From Desulfovibrionaceae bacterium (GTDB lineage: Bacteria; Desulfobacterota; Desulfovibrionia; Desulfovibrionales; Desulfovibrionaceae), in the NCBI GenBank assembly GCA_028689675.1, contig JAQVCS010000001.1, positions 62,001-126,000 on the forward strand: DNA of 64,000 bases, written 5' to 3'. A program made the translations under genes and the position numbers. The notes beneath the pieces are model-generated. The model was not told the origin of the DNA and searched no databases. It saw nothing but the letters and a program-made list of their open reading frames with translations. This document shows, in pieces, positions 42,587-51,274 of the stretch. Position 1 is the first letter of the stretch. Each line of letters opens with the position of its first letter.

Positions 42587-43620
42587 TATTTTTTCCTCTT
42601 TTGGCCTGCAATAATTTTTTTGGCATCGGGGTCGCCATTTTTTGCCGCACGGGTGTACCAATTGGTGGCCTCATGCAGGTTGCGCTCTACGCCATGCCCC
42701 TGATCATACATCAGCCCAAGGCTGTATTGTGCGGCAGCTTCATTTTGTGCCGCGGCCTTGCGGTACCATTCAACAGCGCGCTCATAGTTTTGGTTAACGC
42801 CCTTGCCCTGCTCATACAGCATACCCAAATTATATTGCGCTGTGGCATAGCCCTGCGCGGCAGAGCGCTCATACCACTGGGCGGCTTTTTCCCAATCTTG
42901 AGCATAGCCGCGCCCTGTGGCATACATGTACGCCAAATTATTTTGCGCTGTGGCATGGTCTTGATCAGCGGCTTTTTGCAGCCAATGCACGGCCTTGGTA
43001 TCGCTTTGATTGCTGCCCTTGGCTGTCATATACAAATTACCCAAGGAATATTGGGCAGAGGCCAGCCCTTGCTCGGCAGCCTTGGTATACCATGCAATGG
43101 CTTCGCTTTCACTGCGCTTTACCCCGCGCCCATTGGCATACATATAGGCCAAATTATACTGCGCCGTGGCATGCCCCCCTTGCGCGGCCTTTAAAAACCA
43201 GCGCACGGCCTCTTTATTATTTGCCCTTGTGCCTGTGCCCAAAGAAAAGGCCGCACCATAGCTGTTCATGGCGCTTAAATCGCCTGCATCGGCAGCTTTT
43301 TTGTAGCAGCGCAGAGCATTGGCCATGCTTTTTTTCACGCCTTTGCCACTTTCATATAAGCGCCCCAGCACAAAAAGCGCATCGGGCTGCCCAGCCTCGG
43401 CCAAGGGCACAACAAGACTGAAAGCTTTTTCATAATTTTTAGCATCTAATGCCGCCTGCACTGCTGCCAGCGCTGCGGGGTCTGCCTTGGGGGCTGGCAC
43501 TGCGGGGGCAGCGGCGGCAGGGGCTGCTTTGGGTGCTGGCGCGGCAGGGGCTGCCCACAGCGCGCTGGGCTGAGTGCCCATCAAAAGCCCCACTATCAAG
43601 ACAAGCAAAGAATAACGCAT
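42586..43620 (-). CDS. Exported Sel1-repeat (SLR) protein
   Basis: The 344-residue protein has a signal peptide (MRYSLLVLIVGLLMGTQPSALWA) and an Ala/Pro spacer (about 24-50). About seven Sel1-like repeats of about 36 residues follow (AQYNLAYMYANGRGVKRSE, AQYSLGNLYMTAKG, AQYNLGMLYEQGKGVNQ). Such alpha-solenoids bind proteins or peptides in the periplasm. The start follows AAAAGGAAC. It ends in a basic tail (GQKRKK). It is coupled by TAATG to the DUF302-like gene. The binding partner is unknown. Confidence 0.9.
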   Translation of the reverse strand: MRYSLLVLIVGLLMGTQPSALWAAPAAPAPKAAPAAAAPAVPAPKADPAALAAVQAALDAKNYEKAFSLVVPLAEAGQPDALFVLGRLYESGKGVKKSMANALRCYKKAADAGDLSAMNSYGAAFSLGTGTRANNKEAVRWFLKAAQGGHATAQYNLAYMYANGRGVKRSESEAIAWYTKAAEQGLASAQYSLGNLYMTAKGSNQSDTKAVHWLQKAADQDHATAQNNLAYMYATGRGYAQDWEKAAQWYERSAAQGYATAQYNLGMLYEQGKGVNQNYERAVEWYRKAAAQNEAAAQYSLGLMYDQGHGVERNLHEATNWYTRAAKNGDPDAKKIIAGQKRKK

Positions 43621-43691
43621 AACTTGTTCCTTTTACACCCATGCAGCAGTATTGCATGACCAAGGTTTGTACACAAAATACAGGCACGGCT

Positions 43692-44948
43692 TTATTCAAA
43701 CAATAAAACCTTCACTGCGCTGCCACCTTCCAGCCCCTCATAGCTTGCGGGAATATGCACCAAGCCCTGCGCCTGCACAAGGGTACGCAGCAGGCCAGAC
43801 TTGCCAAGCACTGGCCTAGCCTGCCACTGCCCCGCTTCATCCAGCGTCAGCGCCACGCGCACAAAATCTTCCCGCCCCTGCTTGGAAGCCACATTGCGTG
43901 TAAGCACAGCAGGGCATTGCCGCCACAGTGTTCTGTCAAAGGGCGTGGCATAGCCTTGCAAACGCCGTAAAAAAGGCTGCCCCAGCACTGTCATAACCAC
44001 CTGCGCCGAGGTAACCTGCCCCGGCAAGCCCCACACACTTTTGCCCGCCACACGCGCCAAAATAAGCGGCTTGCCAGGGGAAAGCGCCACCCCGTGGCAA
44101 AAAAGCTCTGCCTCAGGCAAGGCTTGCAGCGCGGCCAAGGTGCAATCGCGCACACCAATGGAAGACCCACCCGAAAGCAGCACGACGTCGGCCTCGTGCA
44201 CAGCCTTGCGCAGGGCGGCCTCAAGCGAGGCGCAATCATCGTTAACTATACCCAAGCAATGCGCCTGCCCACCTGCGGCCTGCACCATGGCCGCAAGCGT
44301 AAAGCTGTTCACATCACGCACCTGCCCCACGCGCGGGCACTGCGCTGGCGGCACAAGCTCATCACCAGTAGAAAGAATGGCCACGCGCGGCGCGCGGTGC
44401 ACAGCAACCGTGGTCATGCCAAGGGCGGCCAAAAGCCCTACTTCCTGCGGACGCAGCACCGTGCCAGCGGCAAGGGCACAATGCCCAGCTAAAGCATCTT
44501 CCCCACGCAGCATCACATGCTCACGCGGGGGCACAGCCTTGCGAATTTCAATGCAATTCGCGCCCATATCTAAGGTATGCTCTACCATCACCACGGCATC
44601 TGCCCCTTCTGGCAGGCAGCCCCCAGTAACAATAGCCGCACATTGCCCACGCTGTAGGCTGAATGCGGCAGGCTTTTCTATATGCACCTGCCCTACACAT
44701 TCCAAATAGGCGGGGTTTGCTTCCCCAGCGCCAAAGGTATCTTGCGCTTGCACGGCATAGCCATCCATGCCAGAGCGGCTTGCCATGGGCAAGTCTTCCT
44801 GTGCCAGTACATCATACGCCAGCACAGGCCGCTGCCCCCCCGTTGCCAGCGCCTCAAGCGAAAGCATCTGCGCCGCCAAGGGCTGACTTGCCTGTAAATA
44901 GGCTGTCACTTCCTCCAGCGAACGGACGCAAAAAAAATCTTTTTGCAT
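43692..44948 (-). CDS. moeA: Molybdopterin molybdotransferase
   Basis: The 418-residue MoeA inserts molybdate into adenylylated molybdopterin. The N-terminal part has LPMASRSGMDGYAV; the central part has VAILSTGDELVPPAQ and the MPT-binding LLSGGSSIGVRDCTLAAL; the C-terminal domain follows GKPLILARVAGKSVWGLPGQVTSAQ (split motif). ATG 44948 has GGAG six bases upstream. It is a second, canonical MoeA in addition to the truncated MoeA-like gene of the mop operon (34505-35539). It stands alone, divergent from the DMT transporter. Confidence 0.92.
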   Translation of the reverse strand: MQKDFFCVRSLEEVTAYLQASQPLAAQMLSLEALATGGQRPVLAYDVLAQEDLPMASRSGMDGYAVQAQDTFGAGEANPAYLECVGQVHIEKPAAFSLQRGQCAAIVTGGCLPEGADAVVMVEHTLDMGANCIEIRKAVPPREHVMLRGEDALAGHCALAAGTVLRPQEVGLLAALGMTTVAVHRAPRVAILSTGDELVPPAQCPRVGQVRDVNSFTLAAMVQAAGGQAHCLGIVNDDCASLEAALRKAVHEADVVLLSGGSSIGVRDCTLAALQALPEAELFCHGVALSPGKPLILARVAGKSVWGLPGQVTSAQVVMTVLGQPFLRRLQGYATPFDRTLWRQCPAVLTRNVASKQGREDFVRVALTLDEAGQWQARPVLGKSGLLRTLVQAQGLVHIPASYEGLEGGSAVKVLLFE

Positions 44949-45024
44949 ATATACTCCAAACAAAAGTAGCCTTCAGCCGCTCTTTTACTAGCACGGAAGT
45001 GAACAAAGCTCCAGCCCTGCCAGC

Positions 45025-45080
45025 AGGGCAGCAAGGCGCAAAAAAGGGCAATACACTCTTTTTTTGTGCATTGCTGCCCT
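45025..45080. terminator. Imperfect hairpin between moeA and the DMT transporter
   Basis: AGGGCAGCAAGGCGCAAAAA and TTTTTGTGCATTGCTGCCCT (45025-45044 and 45061-45080) pair almost completely. It lies upstream of both divergent genes, so its role is unclear; an attenuator, small RNA or repeat remnant are options. Confidence 0.45.
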
Positions 45081-45192
45081 GCACAAAATGCGCTACACAC
45101 AAGGCTGCTTAAGGGGCGAGTCTCAAAAAATCTGCCCTAATTTTGCAAAAATACAGAGCCTTGCTGGTTGGCTCTTTATTAAGGTTGATAGT

Positions 45193-46113
45193 ATGAACCC
45201 TGTCATCAAAGGTTTTTTCTGTGCTCTGTGCGCCACAGCATTGTGGTCTGGCAATTTTATTGTTTCGCGCGCACTTGCGCATGCAATCCCCCCTGTACAG
45301 CTCAATTTCTGGCGCTGGATGCTGGCTTTTTGCTGCATACTGCCCTTTATGTTGCCGCATTGGCAGCAGGATAAAATTTTGCTTGTGCGCCATTGGAAGT
45401 ACCTAAGCCTTATGGCACTGCTGGGCATTTCTTTGCTCAACACGCTGGTGTATAAGGCTGGGCAAAGCACAGAAGGCTTAAACATGGCCTTGCTCTTCCC
45501 CACTGCCCCCATGATTATTATGCTTTTTTCACGCATTTTGTATAAAGAGCCTATCACCCCGCGCCGTCTGTTGGGCTTGCTGCTGGTGGTGGCAGGGGTG
45601 CTGGCCGTTATTTCACGCGGGGAATGGCAGCGCCTAGCGGCAGTGCACTTTGCCGCTGGTGACTTTTGGACATTGGCAGGGGCTTTGGCCTTTGGCCTGT
45701 ATTCTTTGCTGCTGCGCCAAAAGCCGCAAGAACTTTCTATGGCTGGCTTTAATGGCATTACTTTTGTGCTGGGGGCGGCCTTTACCCTGCCCGCTCTGGC
45801 GTTAGAAATGTACACCCTGCCCGCCCCCACATGGGACAGCAGCGTGCTTATAGGCATTGCCTATACGGGCATAGGCTGCTCTTTTGCCGCATATTGGCTG
45901 TGGACAAGCGCCATTGCGGCTATGGGGCCAGTGCGTACTGGCTTTGTGTATTATTGCATGCCCCTTTTTGCTGCCATTGCTGCCGTGATTGTTTTACGTG
46001 AAACAATCACCTTTGCCCACCTTGGGGGTGCGACGGGCATTATTGGCGGCATTGTGGTTGCCACCCTGCCCCCAGCCCTGTCCAAGCTCAAAAAAGGCGC
46101 ACAGGCACAGTGA
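45193..46113 (+). CDS. DMT-family (EamA) transporter
   Basis: A 306-residue protein with about ten membrane helices and two EamA repeats (GFFCALCATALWSGNFIVSRA at the start of the first; WTLAGALAFGLYSLLLRQ in the second). DMT transporters export metabolites such as amino acids or nucleotides. ATG 45193 follows AAGG at eight bases. A basic segment (KLKKGAQAQ) ends it. It is followed by rdgB after 49 bases, possibly in the same transcript. Confidence 0.88.
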   Translation: MNPVIKGFFCALCATALWSGNFIVSRALAHAIPPVQLNFWRWMLAFCCILPFMLPHWQQDKILLVRHWKYLSLMALLGISLLNTLVYKAGQSTEGLNMALLFPTAPMIIMLFSRILYKEPITPRRLLGLLLVVAGVLAVISRGEWQRLAAVHFAAGDFWTLAGALAFGLYSLLLRQKPQELSMAGFNGITFVLGAAFTLPALALEMYTLPAPTWDSSVLIGIAYTGIGCSFAAYWLWTSAIAAMGPVRTGFVYYCMPLFAAIAAVIVLRETITFAHLGGATGIIGGIVVATLPPALSKLKKGAQAQ

Positions 46114-46162
46114 CATCTTCCCACAAACAAACAGCGCTCACATCACTGCAAAAGGATACTCT

Positions 46163-46789
46163 ATGAAAAAACAACAAATTGTGCTTGCCACCCGCAATGC
46201 AGGTAAAATTCGCGAGCTTGCCCAACCCTTGGCGGCCTATGGCCTTGACGTGCTGGGGCTGGATGCCTTTCCCGACCTTATCGATGTGGAAGAAACAGGC
46301 ACAACCTTTGAAGAAAATGCCCTGCTCAAAGCCCACAGTGTGGCCGCGGCAACAGGGCTTGTGGCCGTTGCCGATGACTCTGGGCTTGAGGTAGATGCTC
46401 TGAATAATGCCCCCGGCGTGTATTCTGCCCGCTACAGCAACGATATTCCCTTTTTAGAGGGTGAAAATAAAGACCAGCGCAATAATCGCAAGCTGCTTGC
46501 CGCACTGGCTAACGTGCCCAAGGCACAGCGTAAAGCCCGTTTTGTGTGCGCCATGGTGGTCTGCACCCCTGAGGGGCGGCATATAACGGTGCGCGGGGAA
46601 TGGGAAGGCAGCATTTTGCCCAGCCCCCAAGGCGACAATGGCTTTGGCTATGACCCACTTTTTTGGGACGAAAGTGCCCAAAGCTCGGGCGCAATGCTGA
46701 CCCGCGAGCAAAAAAATGCCCGTAGCCACAGGGGCAAGGCGCTGCAAAAACTTATGGCGGCATGGCCAGACTTTTGGAAGGCACAGTAA
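46163..46789 (+). CDS. rdgB: XTP/dITP diphosphatase (HAM1/RdgB)
   Basis: The 208-residue enzyme hydrolyses non-canonical purine triphosphates such as dITP and XTP, keeping them out of DNA. Hallmarks: LATRNAGKIREL (nucleotide binding), GTTFEENALLKA, VADDSGLEVDALNNAPGVYSARYS (split) and GDNGFGYDPLFW. ATG 46163 has AAAAGGA upstream; longer in-frame starts lie inside the DMT gene. Length is typical of the family. Confidence 0.96.
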   Translation: MKKQQIVLATRNAGKIRELAQPLAAYGLDVLGLDAFPDLIDVEETGTTFEENALLKAHSVAAATGLVAVADDSGLEVDALNNAPGVYSARYSNDIPFLEGENKDQRNNRKLLAALANVPKAQRKARFVCAMVVCTPEGRHITVRGEWEGSILPSPQGDNGFGYDPLFWDESAQSSGAMLTREQKNARSHRGKALQKLMAAWPDFWKAQ

Positions 46790-47210
46790 AGCATGTTCAC
46801 TGTACAAGAGCCGCGTAAGGGCAAATAAGGCCTGCCCAAACCTGTTTCACAGCAAAAACTTGTGGACAAACCTGCGCGCAACTGCCAACTGCCCTGTACG
46901 TTTGCTCTGCTTGCTGTAGGCATGGCTAAAGTATGGTAACGGTGCAAATGACTCTGCTGTAGGCTCTGCCCTCAACTGCCGCTCACGAAAAGCCTCTTTT
47001 TCTTCATACTGGCAAGGTGCAAAACCAAAAGGCCAATGAAGGCTGCCTTTCAGCCCTTTTTGACTTGCCGATAGGCTTTTTGCAGCATGCCATGCCTTTT
47101 TTTGCCACACCATACACAAAAAAGCGCCTACCGCCAGCCCAAACAAGGCTTACGGCAGGCGCTTTTTCTTGAGTACAGCGTACTTCTCGCTTTGCCTAGT
47201 ACAGCGTGGC
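46790..47210. other. 421-base gap between convergent rdgB and the YkgJ-like gene
   Basis: No convincing ORF was seen. GGCTG-CCTT-TCAGCC followed by TTTTT near 47045-47065 may terminate rdgB, and a strong bidirectional terminator lies at 47117-47168. The stretch 46800-47040 could hold a small RNA, but no known family is recognised. Confidence 0.45.
47117..47168. terminator. Bidirectional terminator between rdgB and the YkgJ-like gene
   Basis: AAAAAGCGCCTACCG and CGGCAGGCGCTTTTT form a long stem with an inner AGCC/GGCT helix; A and T runs on both sides serve both convergent genes. Confidence 0.85.
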
Positions 47211-48032
47211 TTAGACTTTGCGCACCAAATTGGGGCACTGGCCAAAGATAACCAGCTCCATCCAGTCATAGCCAAATTCCAAGGCAGCGTCCTTATCTTC
47301 CATAATGGCTTTACGGCGTTCGTCGCTTATTTCCAGCTTGCACCACACATTGCGGGCTTCAAGAAATTCGCGGAACTTATCTATTTGGTACAAGCTCAGA
47401 ATAATCATGGGCAGCATGCGCTCATCCAGCGGCTTGCCCGAGGCTTTGACCATGGCCATCAGGCGCATATAGCGGTCATTAGAGGCATTATACTGGGCAA
47501 GACCCTGATTTTCCATCCACGAACGGGCTGTCCACTGTGTGCCTTCGTCAAAACCATGGCAATGGGGCTCGCGCACATAAAAGAAGCGCTCTGTCACCCC
47601 GCCATCGGCAGCAGGGCTGGTGGCACGACCCAAGGGGTAAAAACGGCAGGCGCCGGGGCGGTTTTCGTAGACCGAGCAACCAAAAAGAGTCACAAAGGGG
47701 CATTGTTCGCCAGGGCCCGAGTTCATTTTCAGCAGCAAAAGCGGAAAGCCCGTGTCGGGAAAGGTGCGCTTATCTGTATAGGTTTGAATAAAGCTTTCTG
47801 TGCTCATTTCCATGCCTTCGGTAATACGGCGCACGTCATAGGGCGTAAGCGGCAAGGTCAGCTCGGCACAGCAGCGGTTAAAACAGGGGACTTGCTCATG
47901 GCAGGCAAAGGTAAAGGTTTCGCCTTCGGCCAGCTCGGGCAGGCTGTCGAGCATATCTTGCGTTTGGTCAAGCACTTCTTCGGCGCCGCCCAGCTCGGCA
48001 AGCTGCTCGAGCTCTTCTTGGTTTATTGTCAT
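47211..48032 (-). CDS. YkgJ-family cysteine cluster protein
   Basis: The 273-residue protein has the YkgJ (CxxxxCCxxC-type) Fe/Zn-binding pattern: CHEQVPCFNRCC near residue 44, then CPFVTLFGCSVYENRPGACRFYPLG. A C-terminal helical region follows. The biochemical role of the family is uncertain; metal binding is likely. The start is directly adjacent to the hisG stop (TAAATG), and AAGGTG at the hisG end serves as the ribosome-binding site. It is therefore part of the hisI-hisG operon. A link to histidine synthesis is not established. Confidence 0.85.
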   Translation of the reverse strand: MTINQEELEQLAELGGAEEVLDQTQDMLDSLPELAEGETFTFACHEQVPCFNRCCAELTLPLTPYDVRRITEGMEMSTESFIQTYTDKRTFPDTGFPLLLLKMNSGPGEQCPFVTLFGCSVYENRPGACRFYPLGRATSPAADGGVTERFFYVREPHCHGFDEGTQWTARSWMENQGLAQYNASNDRYMRLMAMVKASGKPLDERMLPMIILSLYQIDKFREFLEARNVWCKLEISDERRKAIMEDKDAALEFGYDWMELVIFGQCPNLVRKV

Positions 48033-48917
48033 TTAAATCACCTTATTCAGTGCGTATTCAATAATGCCTTCTGCACCCGCTTCACGCAACAGCGGGATGA
48101 GATCGCGCACGCGGCTTGTTTCCACAACCGTTTCCACCGAAACCCATTGCTTGTCGCGCTGCGGGGCAACAGTGGGGGAATTGAGGCTGGGCAATAAATC
48201 AAGCACGCCGTCCAAGTTGGCTGCGGGGGCATTCATTTTAAGGCAGACCATGGCCTCGGCAGCCAAAGCCCCCTGCAAAAGCAGGTCAATTTGCTGAATT
48301 TTTTTACGGCGCACTGGGTCTGCCCATGCTTCTTTATTGGCAATCAGCATGGTGTTGGTAACCATGACCTCATCAATAATACGCAGGCCGTGGGCATGAA
48401 TAGTAGTGCCTGTTTCGGTTACTTCTACAATGCCGTCGGCAAGGCCTTCTACCACCTTGGCCTCTGTTGCGCCCCAAGAATAATAAACATCAACATCAAT
48501 GCCCTTGTTTTTGAAATAGGCACGGGTCACGCCTTCCAGCTCGGTAGCAATGCGCTTGCCGGCCAAATCTTCGGGCTTTTGATAGGGCGAGTCGCCAGCA
48601 ACAGCCAGCACCCAGCGGCAGGGGCGGTTGGAGGTTTTGGAATAGACCAAATTGGACACCGTCACGACAGCATCCTGATCGCCCATTTCATGAATCCAGT
48701 CTTTACCCGTCAGCCCCACATCAAGCACGCCATCACGCACATAACCGCTCATTTCCTGAGCGCGGCATAAAGAAACACTCAACTCAGGGTCATTGATATC
48801 GGGGAAATAATTGCGAATGTGCTTACGAATTTTCCAGCCAGCGCGTTCAAACAGGCTCAGGGTTGATTCTTCCAACGAACCTTTGGGCACACCCAGCTTC
48901 AGAATAGGTATTGTCAT
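48033..48917 (-). CDS. hisG: ATP phosphoribosyltransferase, long form
   Basis: The 294-residue enzyme makes phosphoribosyl-ATP, the committing step of histidine synthesis. It has GVPKGSLEESTLSLFERAG at the start, LDVGLTGKDWIHE, the phosphoribosyl-binding DGIVEVTETGTTIHAHGLR (split motif), and a C-terminal ACT-like regulatory domain (about 215-294), which makes it the histidine-inhibited long HisG. It overlaps hisI as ATGA and has GGAGG ahead of ATG 48917. It probably needs no HisZ. Confidence 0.96.
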   Translation of the reverse strand: MTIPILKLGVPKGSLEESTLSLFERAGWKIRKHIRNYFPDINDPELSVSLCRAQEMSGYVRDGVLDVGLTGKDWIHEMGDQDAVVTVSNLVYSKTSNRPCRWVLAVAGDSPYQKPEDLAGKRIATELEGVTRAYFKNKGIDVDVYYSWGATEAKVVEGLADGIVEVTETGTTIHAHGLRIIDEVMVTNTMLIANKEAWADPVRRKKIQQIDLLLQGALAAEAMVCLKMNAPAANLDGVLDLLPSLNSPTVAPQRDKQWVSVETVVETSRVRDLIPLLREAGAEGIIEYALNKVI

Positions 48918-49309
48918 GACTTGTACACCTCCTCAGGGTCAAAAACCTGCGGGTCACACAAGCTGACCTCGCCGTTTTTAAATTCACGATAAAAACAGGA
49001 ACGCCGCCCCGTGTGGCAAGCCGCCCCCCCCACTTGCTCTATACGCAGCACAAGGGCATCGCTGTCGCAATCTAAGCGAATAGAGTGCACTTTTTGCACC
49101 ATGCCCGATGTGCCGCCCTTATGCCACAGGCAATGTCGGCTGCGGCTGTAATAATGGGCTTCGCCAGTTTCTAGCGTTTTATGCCATGCTTCTGCATTCA
49201 TATAGGCCAGCATAAGCACTTCGCCAGTGCTGTCATCTTGCGCTATAGCTGCCACAAGGCCATCTCCTTTGGCAAAATCGGGGTAAAAATCTTGGGGGGG
49301 TATTTTCAT
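48914..49309 (-). CDS. hisI: Phosphoribosyl-AMP cyclohydrolase
   Basis: The 131-residue monofunctional HisI opens the purine ring of phosphoribosyl-AMP (third step of histidine synthesis). It has MLAYMNAEAWHKTLETG, YYSRSRHCLWHKGGTSG, the zinc-binding DCDSDALVLRIEQ and CHTGRRSCFYR. It overlaps hisG by four bases and is the first gene of the hisI-hisG-ykgJ operon. Its ATG 49309 follows AAGGAG. No HisE (pyrophosphohydrolase) domain is fused and none is nearby. Confidence 0.96.
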   Translation of the reverse strand: MKIPPQDFYPDFAKGDGLVAAIAQDDSTGEVLMLAYMNAEAWHKTLETGEAHYYSRSRHCLWHKGGTSGMVQKVHSIRLDCDSDALVLRIEQVGGAACHTGRRSCFYREFKNGEVSLCDPQVFDPEEVYKS

Positions 49310-49438
49310 GCTTGCTCCTTATGCTCCCGTTGAGCGGCTAAAAAGAATAGCCTTAAAGCGCCTCAGACGCAAGTTCAGCATTGTCTTCACCACAAAAAGC
49401 CTCTGCTGCCTGCCCCTTGTGGCCTTAGGGCAAGCGCA

Positions 49439-49467
49439 TTGCTTCCTGCATGACAATAGGCTATACT
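49439..49467 (+). promoter_or_regulatory. Promoter of the DEAD-box helicase gene
   Basis: TTGCTT (49439-49444), a 17-base spacer and TATACT (49462-49467), 52 bases before the helicase ATG. Confidence 0.65.
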
Positions 49468-49519
49468 AAAAGACTGTTACACAATGCTGACAATATGAAA
49501 TTTTATAAGGGAAAACCCC

Positions 49520-51268
49520 ATGACAGACGTTGAAAGCCCAAACGCGCAGGCAAGCGAAGCAGCCCAAGCCTGCCCCAAGCAAGAGCAGGCCTTGCCCTAT
49601 ACCGTTATTGAACCAGAACATGCCCTGCCCAAGGTGCAGCTTGACGCCCTGCCCGACATGATGCAGCAGGCCTGCGCGCGCGCCAAGTGGGCACAGCTTA
49701 TGCCCGTGCAGGAGCTTTCTTTGCCCTATATTATGGCTGGGCGTGATATTATGATTCAATCACGCACAGGTTCGGGCAAAACGGGCACCTATTTGCTGCC
49801 GCTCATGCCCCTGCTGTGCCCACAGCAGGCTTGTGTGCAGGCTTTGGTGCTGGTGCCCACGCGCGAATTAGCCATGCAGGTGGAGCATGAGGCCACCGTG
49901 CTTTTTGAAGGCACAGGCCTGCGCGCTGCCGCCCTGTATGGCGGGGTGGGCTATGGTAAACAAATGGATGCGCTGCGTGCTGGGGCGCATTTTGTGGTGG
50001 GCACACCGGGGCGCGTGCTTGACCATTTACTCAAGCGCAACCTCAGCCTCGATACCTTGCGTATGCTCATTTTTGACGAAGCAGACCGCATGCTTTCCAT
50101 TGGTTTTTACCCAGACATGAAAGAAGTGCAGCGCTATTTGCCCAAGCGCCATGTGCACACCTGCCTTTTTTCTGCTACCTATCCGCCCTATGTGCTCAAG
50201 CTGGCTGGGGAATTTTTAGAAAAAGCCTCGCTGCTCTCCCTTTCACAGGCTCAGGTGCATGTGGCTGCGGTGCAGCACCTCTATTGCGAATGCAAGCCTA
50301 TGGATAAAGACCGTGCCCTTGTGCGCCTGCTGGAAACAGAAAACCCCGCTTCAGCCATGATTTTTTGCAATACCAAGGCCAATGTACACTATGTTACTGA
50401 AGTGCTGCGCGGCTTTGGCTATAATGCCGCAGAGCTTTCTGCCGACTTGACACAAGCACGGCGTGAGGCTGTGCTGGCCGCTGCGCGCGATGGCAAGGTG
50501 CAATATTTGGTGGCCACCGATGTGGCAGCACGCGGCATTGATATCCCCGACTTATCACACGTTTTCTTATATGAGCCGCCAGAAGACCAAGAATCCTACA
50601 TTCACCGTGCTGGGCGCACAGGGCGGGCTGGCGCAGCGGGCACGGTTATTTCTTTGGTTGATGTGATGCAAAAAATGGAATTGCAGCGCATTGGCAAGCA
50701 TTACAAAATTTCCCTCATCCCCACGCCCACGCCTACCGATGATGATGTGGCCGCCGTGGTGGGCAACCGCCTTATGGCCATTATGGAAGCCCGCTACCGC
50801 AAGCTGACCGCCTTAGAACGCATGCGCGTGCAGCGCTTTACACAGCTTGCGGCAAGCCTGAGCTCGGCAGGCAGCGACACTGCCGAAAATGACGACAGCC
50901 AGCTTGCCTTGCTGGGTATGCTGCTTGATCAGGCATATCAGGAAGCCTTGCGCACGCCACCCGCCGCCCCGCAGGGCAAGGAAGAGCCTGCCCGCCCCCA
51001 GCGTGAGCCGCGCGAGCGCAATGCCCGCAGCCCGCGCCCACCGCGCCGCGAAAACCGCGACGCACAGGCAGAAAAGCCTGCCCGCAGCCCGCGTAAAAGC
51101 GCAGAAGCCAAACCAGCCACCTCGCAAGCTTCAGCGCCTGCTGTGCAGGACGATGCGGCAGAAGAAGCCCAGCGCAAAAGCCGCCGCCGCAGGCGCAGTA
51201 ACCGTAAGCCACGCCCCGAAGGCGAAGCCGCACAGGCAAGCAATGCGCAGGGCAAGCAGGAAGATTAA
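49520..51268 (+). CDS. DEAD-box RNA helicase with basic C-terminal tail
   Basis: The 582-residue helicase has motif I SRTGSGKT (IQSRTGSGKTGTYLL), PTREL, TPGRVLDHLL, DEADRML (motif II), SATYP (motif III) and HRAGRTGRAG (motif VI). Residues from about 475 are Arg/Pro/Ala-rich and disordered, a tail that would bind RNA or ribosomes (RKSRRRRRSNRKPRP). Members remodel rRNA or mRNA duplexes, often at low temperature. ATG 49520 follows AAGGGAAAA; ribF starts seven bases after the stop. Confidence 0.93.
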   Translation: MTDVESPNAQASEAAQACPKQEQALPYTVIEPEHALPKVQLDALPDMMQQACARAKWAQLMPVQELSLPYIMAGRDIMIQSRTGSGKTGTYLLPLMPLLCPQQACVQALVLVPTRELAMQVEHEATVLFEGTGLRAAALYGGVGYGKQMDALRAGAHFVVGTPGRVLDHLLKRNLSLDTLRMLIFDEADRMLSIGFYPDMKEVQRYLPKRHVHTCLFSATYPPYVLKLAGEFLEKASLLSLSQAQVHVAAVQHLYCECKPMDKDRALVRLLETENPASAMIFCNTKANVHYVTEVLRGFGYNAAELSADLTQARREAVLAAARDGKVQYLVATDVAARGIDIPDLSHVFLYEPPEDQESYIHRAGRTGRAGAAGTVISLVDVMQKMELQRIGKHYKISLIPTPTPTDDDVAAVVGNRLMAIMEARYRKLTALERMRVQRFTQLAASLSSAGSDTAENDDSQLALLGMLLDQAYQEALRTPPAAPQGKEEPARPQREPRERNARSPRPPRRENRDAQAEKPARSPRKSAEAKPATSQASAPAVQDDAAEEAQRKSRRRRRSNRKPRPEGEAAQASNAQGKQED

Positions 51269-51274
51269 ATTCGT

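Noticed and set aside
47169-48197. A 342-codon frame opposite the YkgJ-like gene and hisG
   Set aside because: The minus-strand genes have conserved Cys and HisG motifs and clean overlaps; the plus frame is a shadow.
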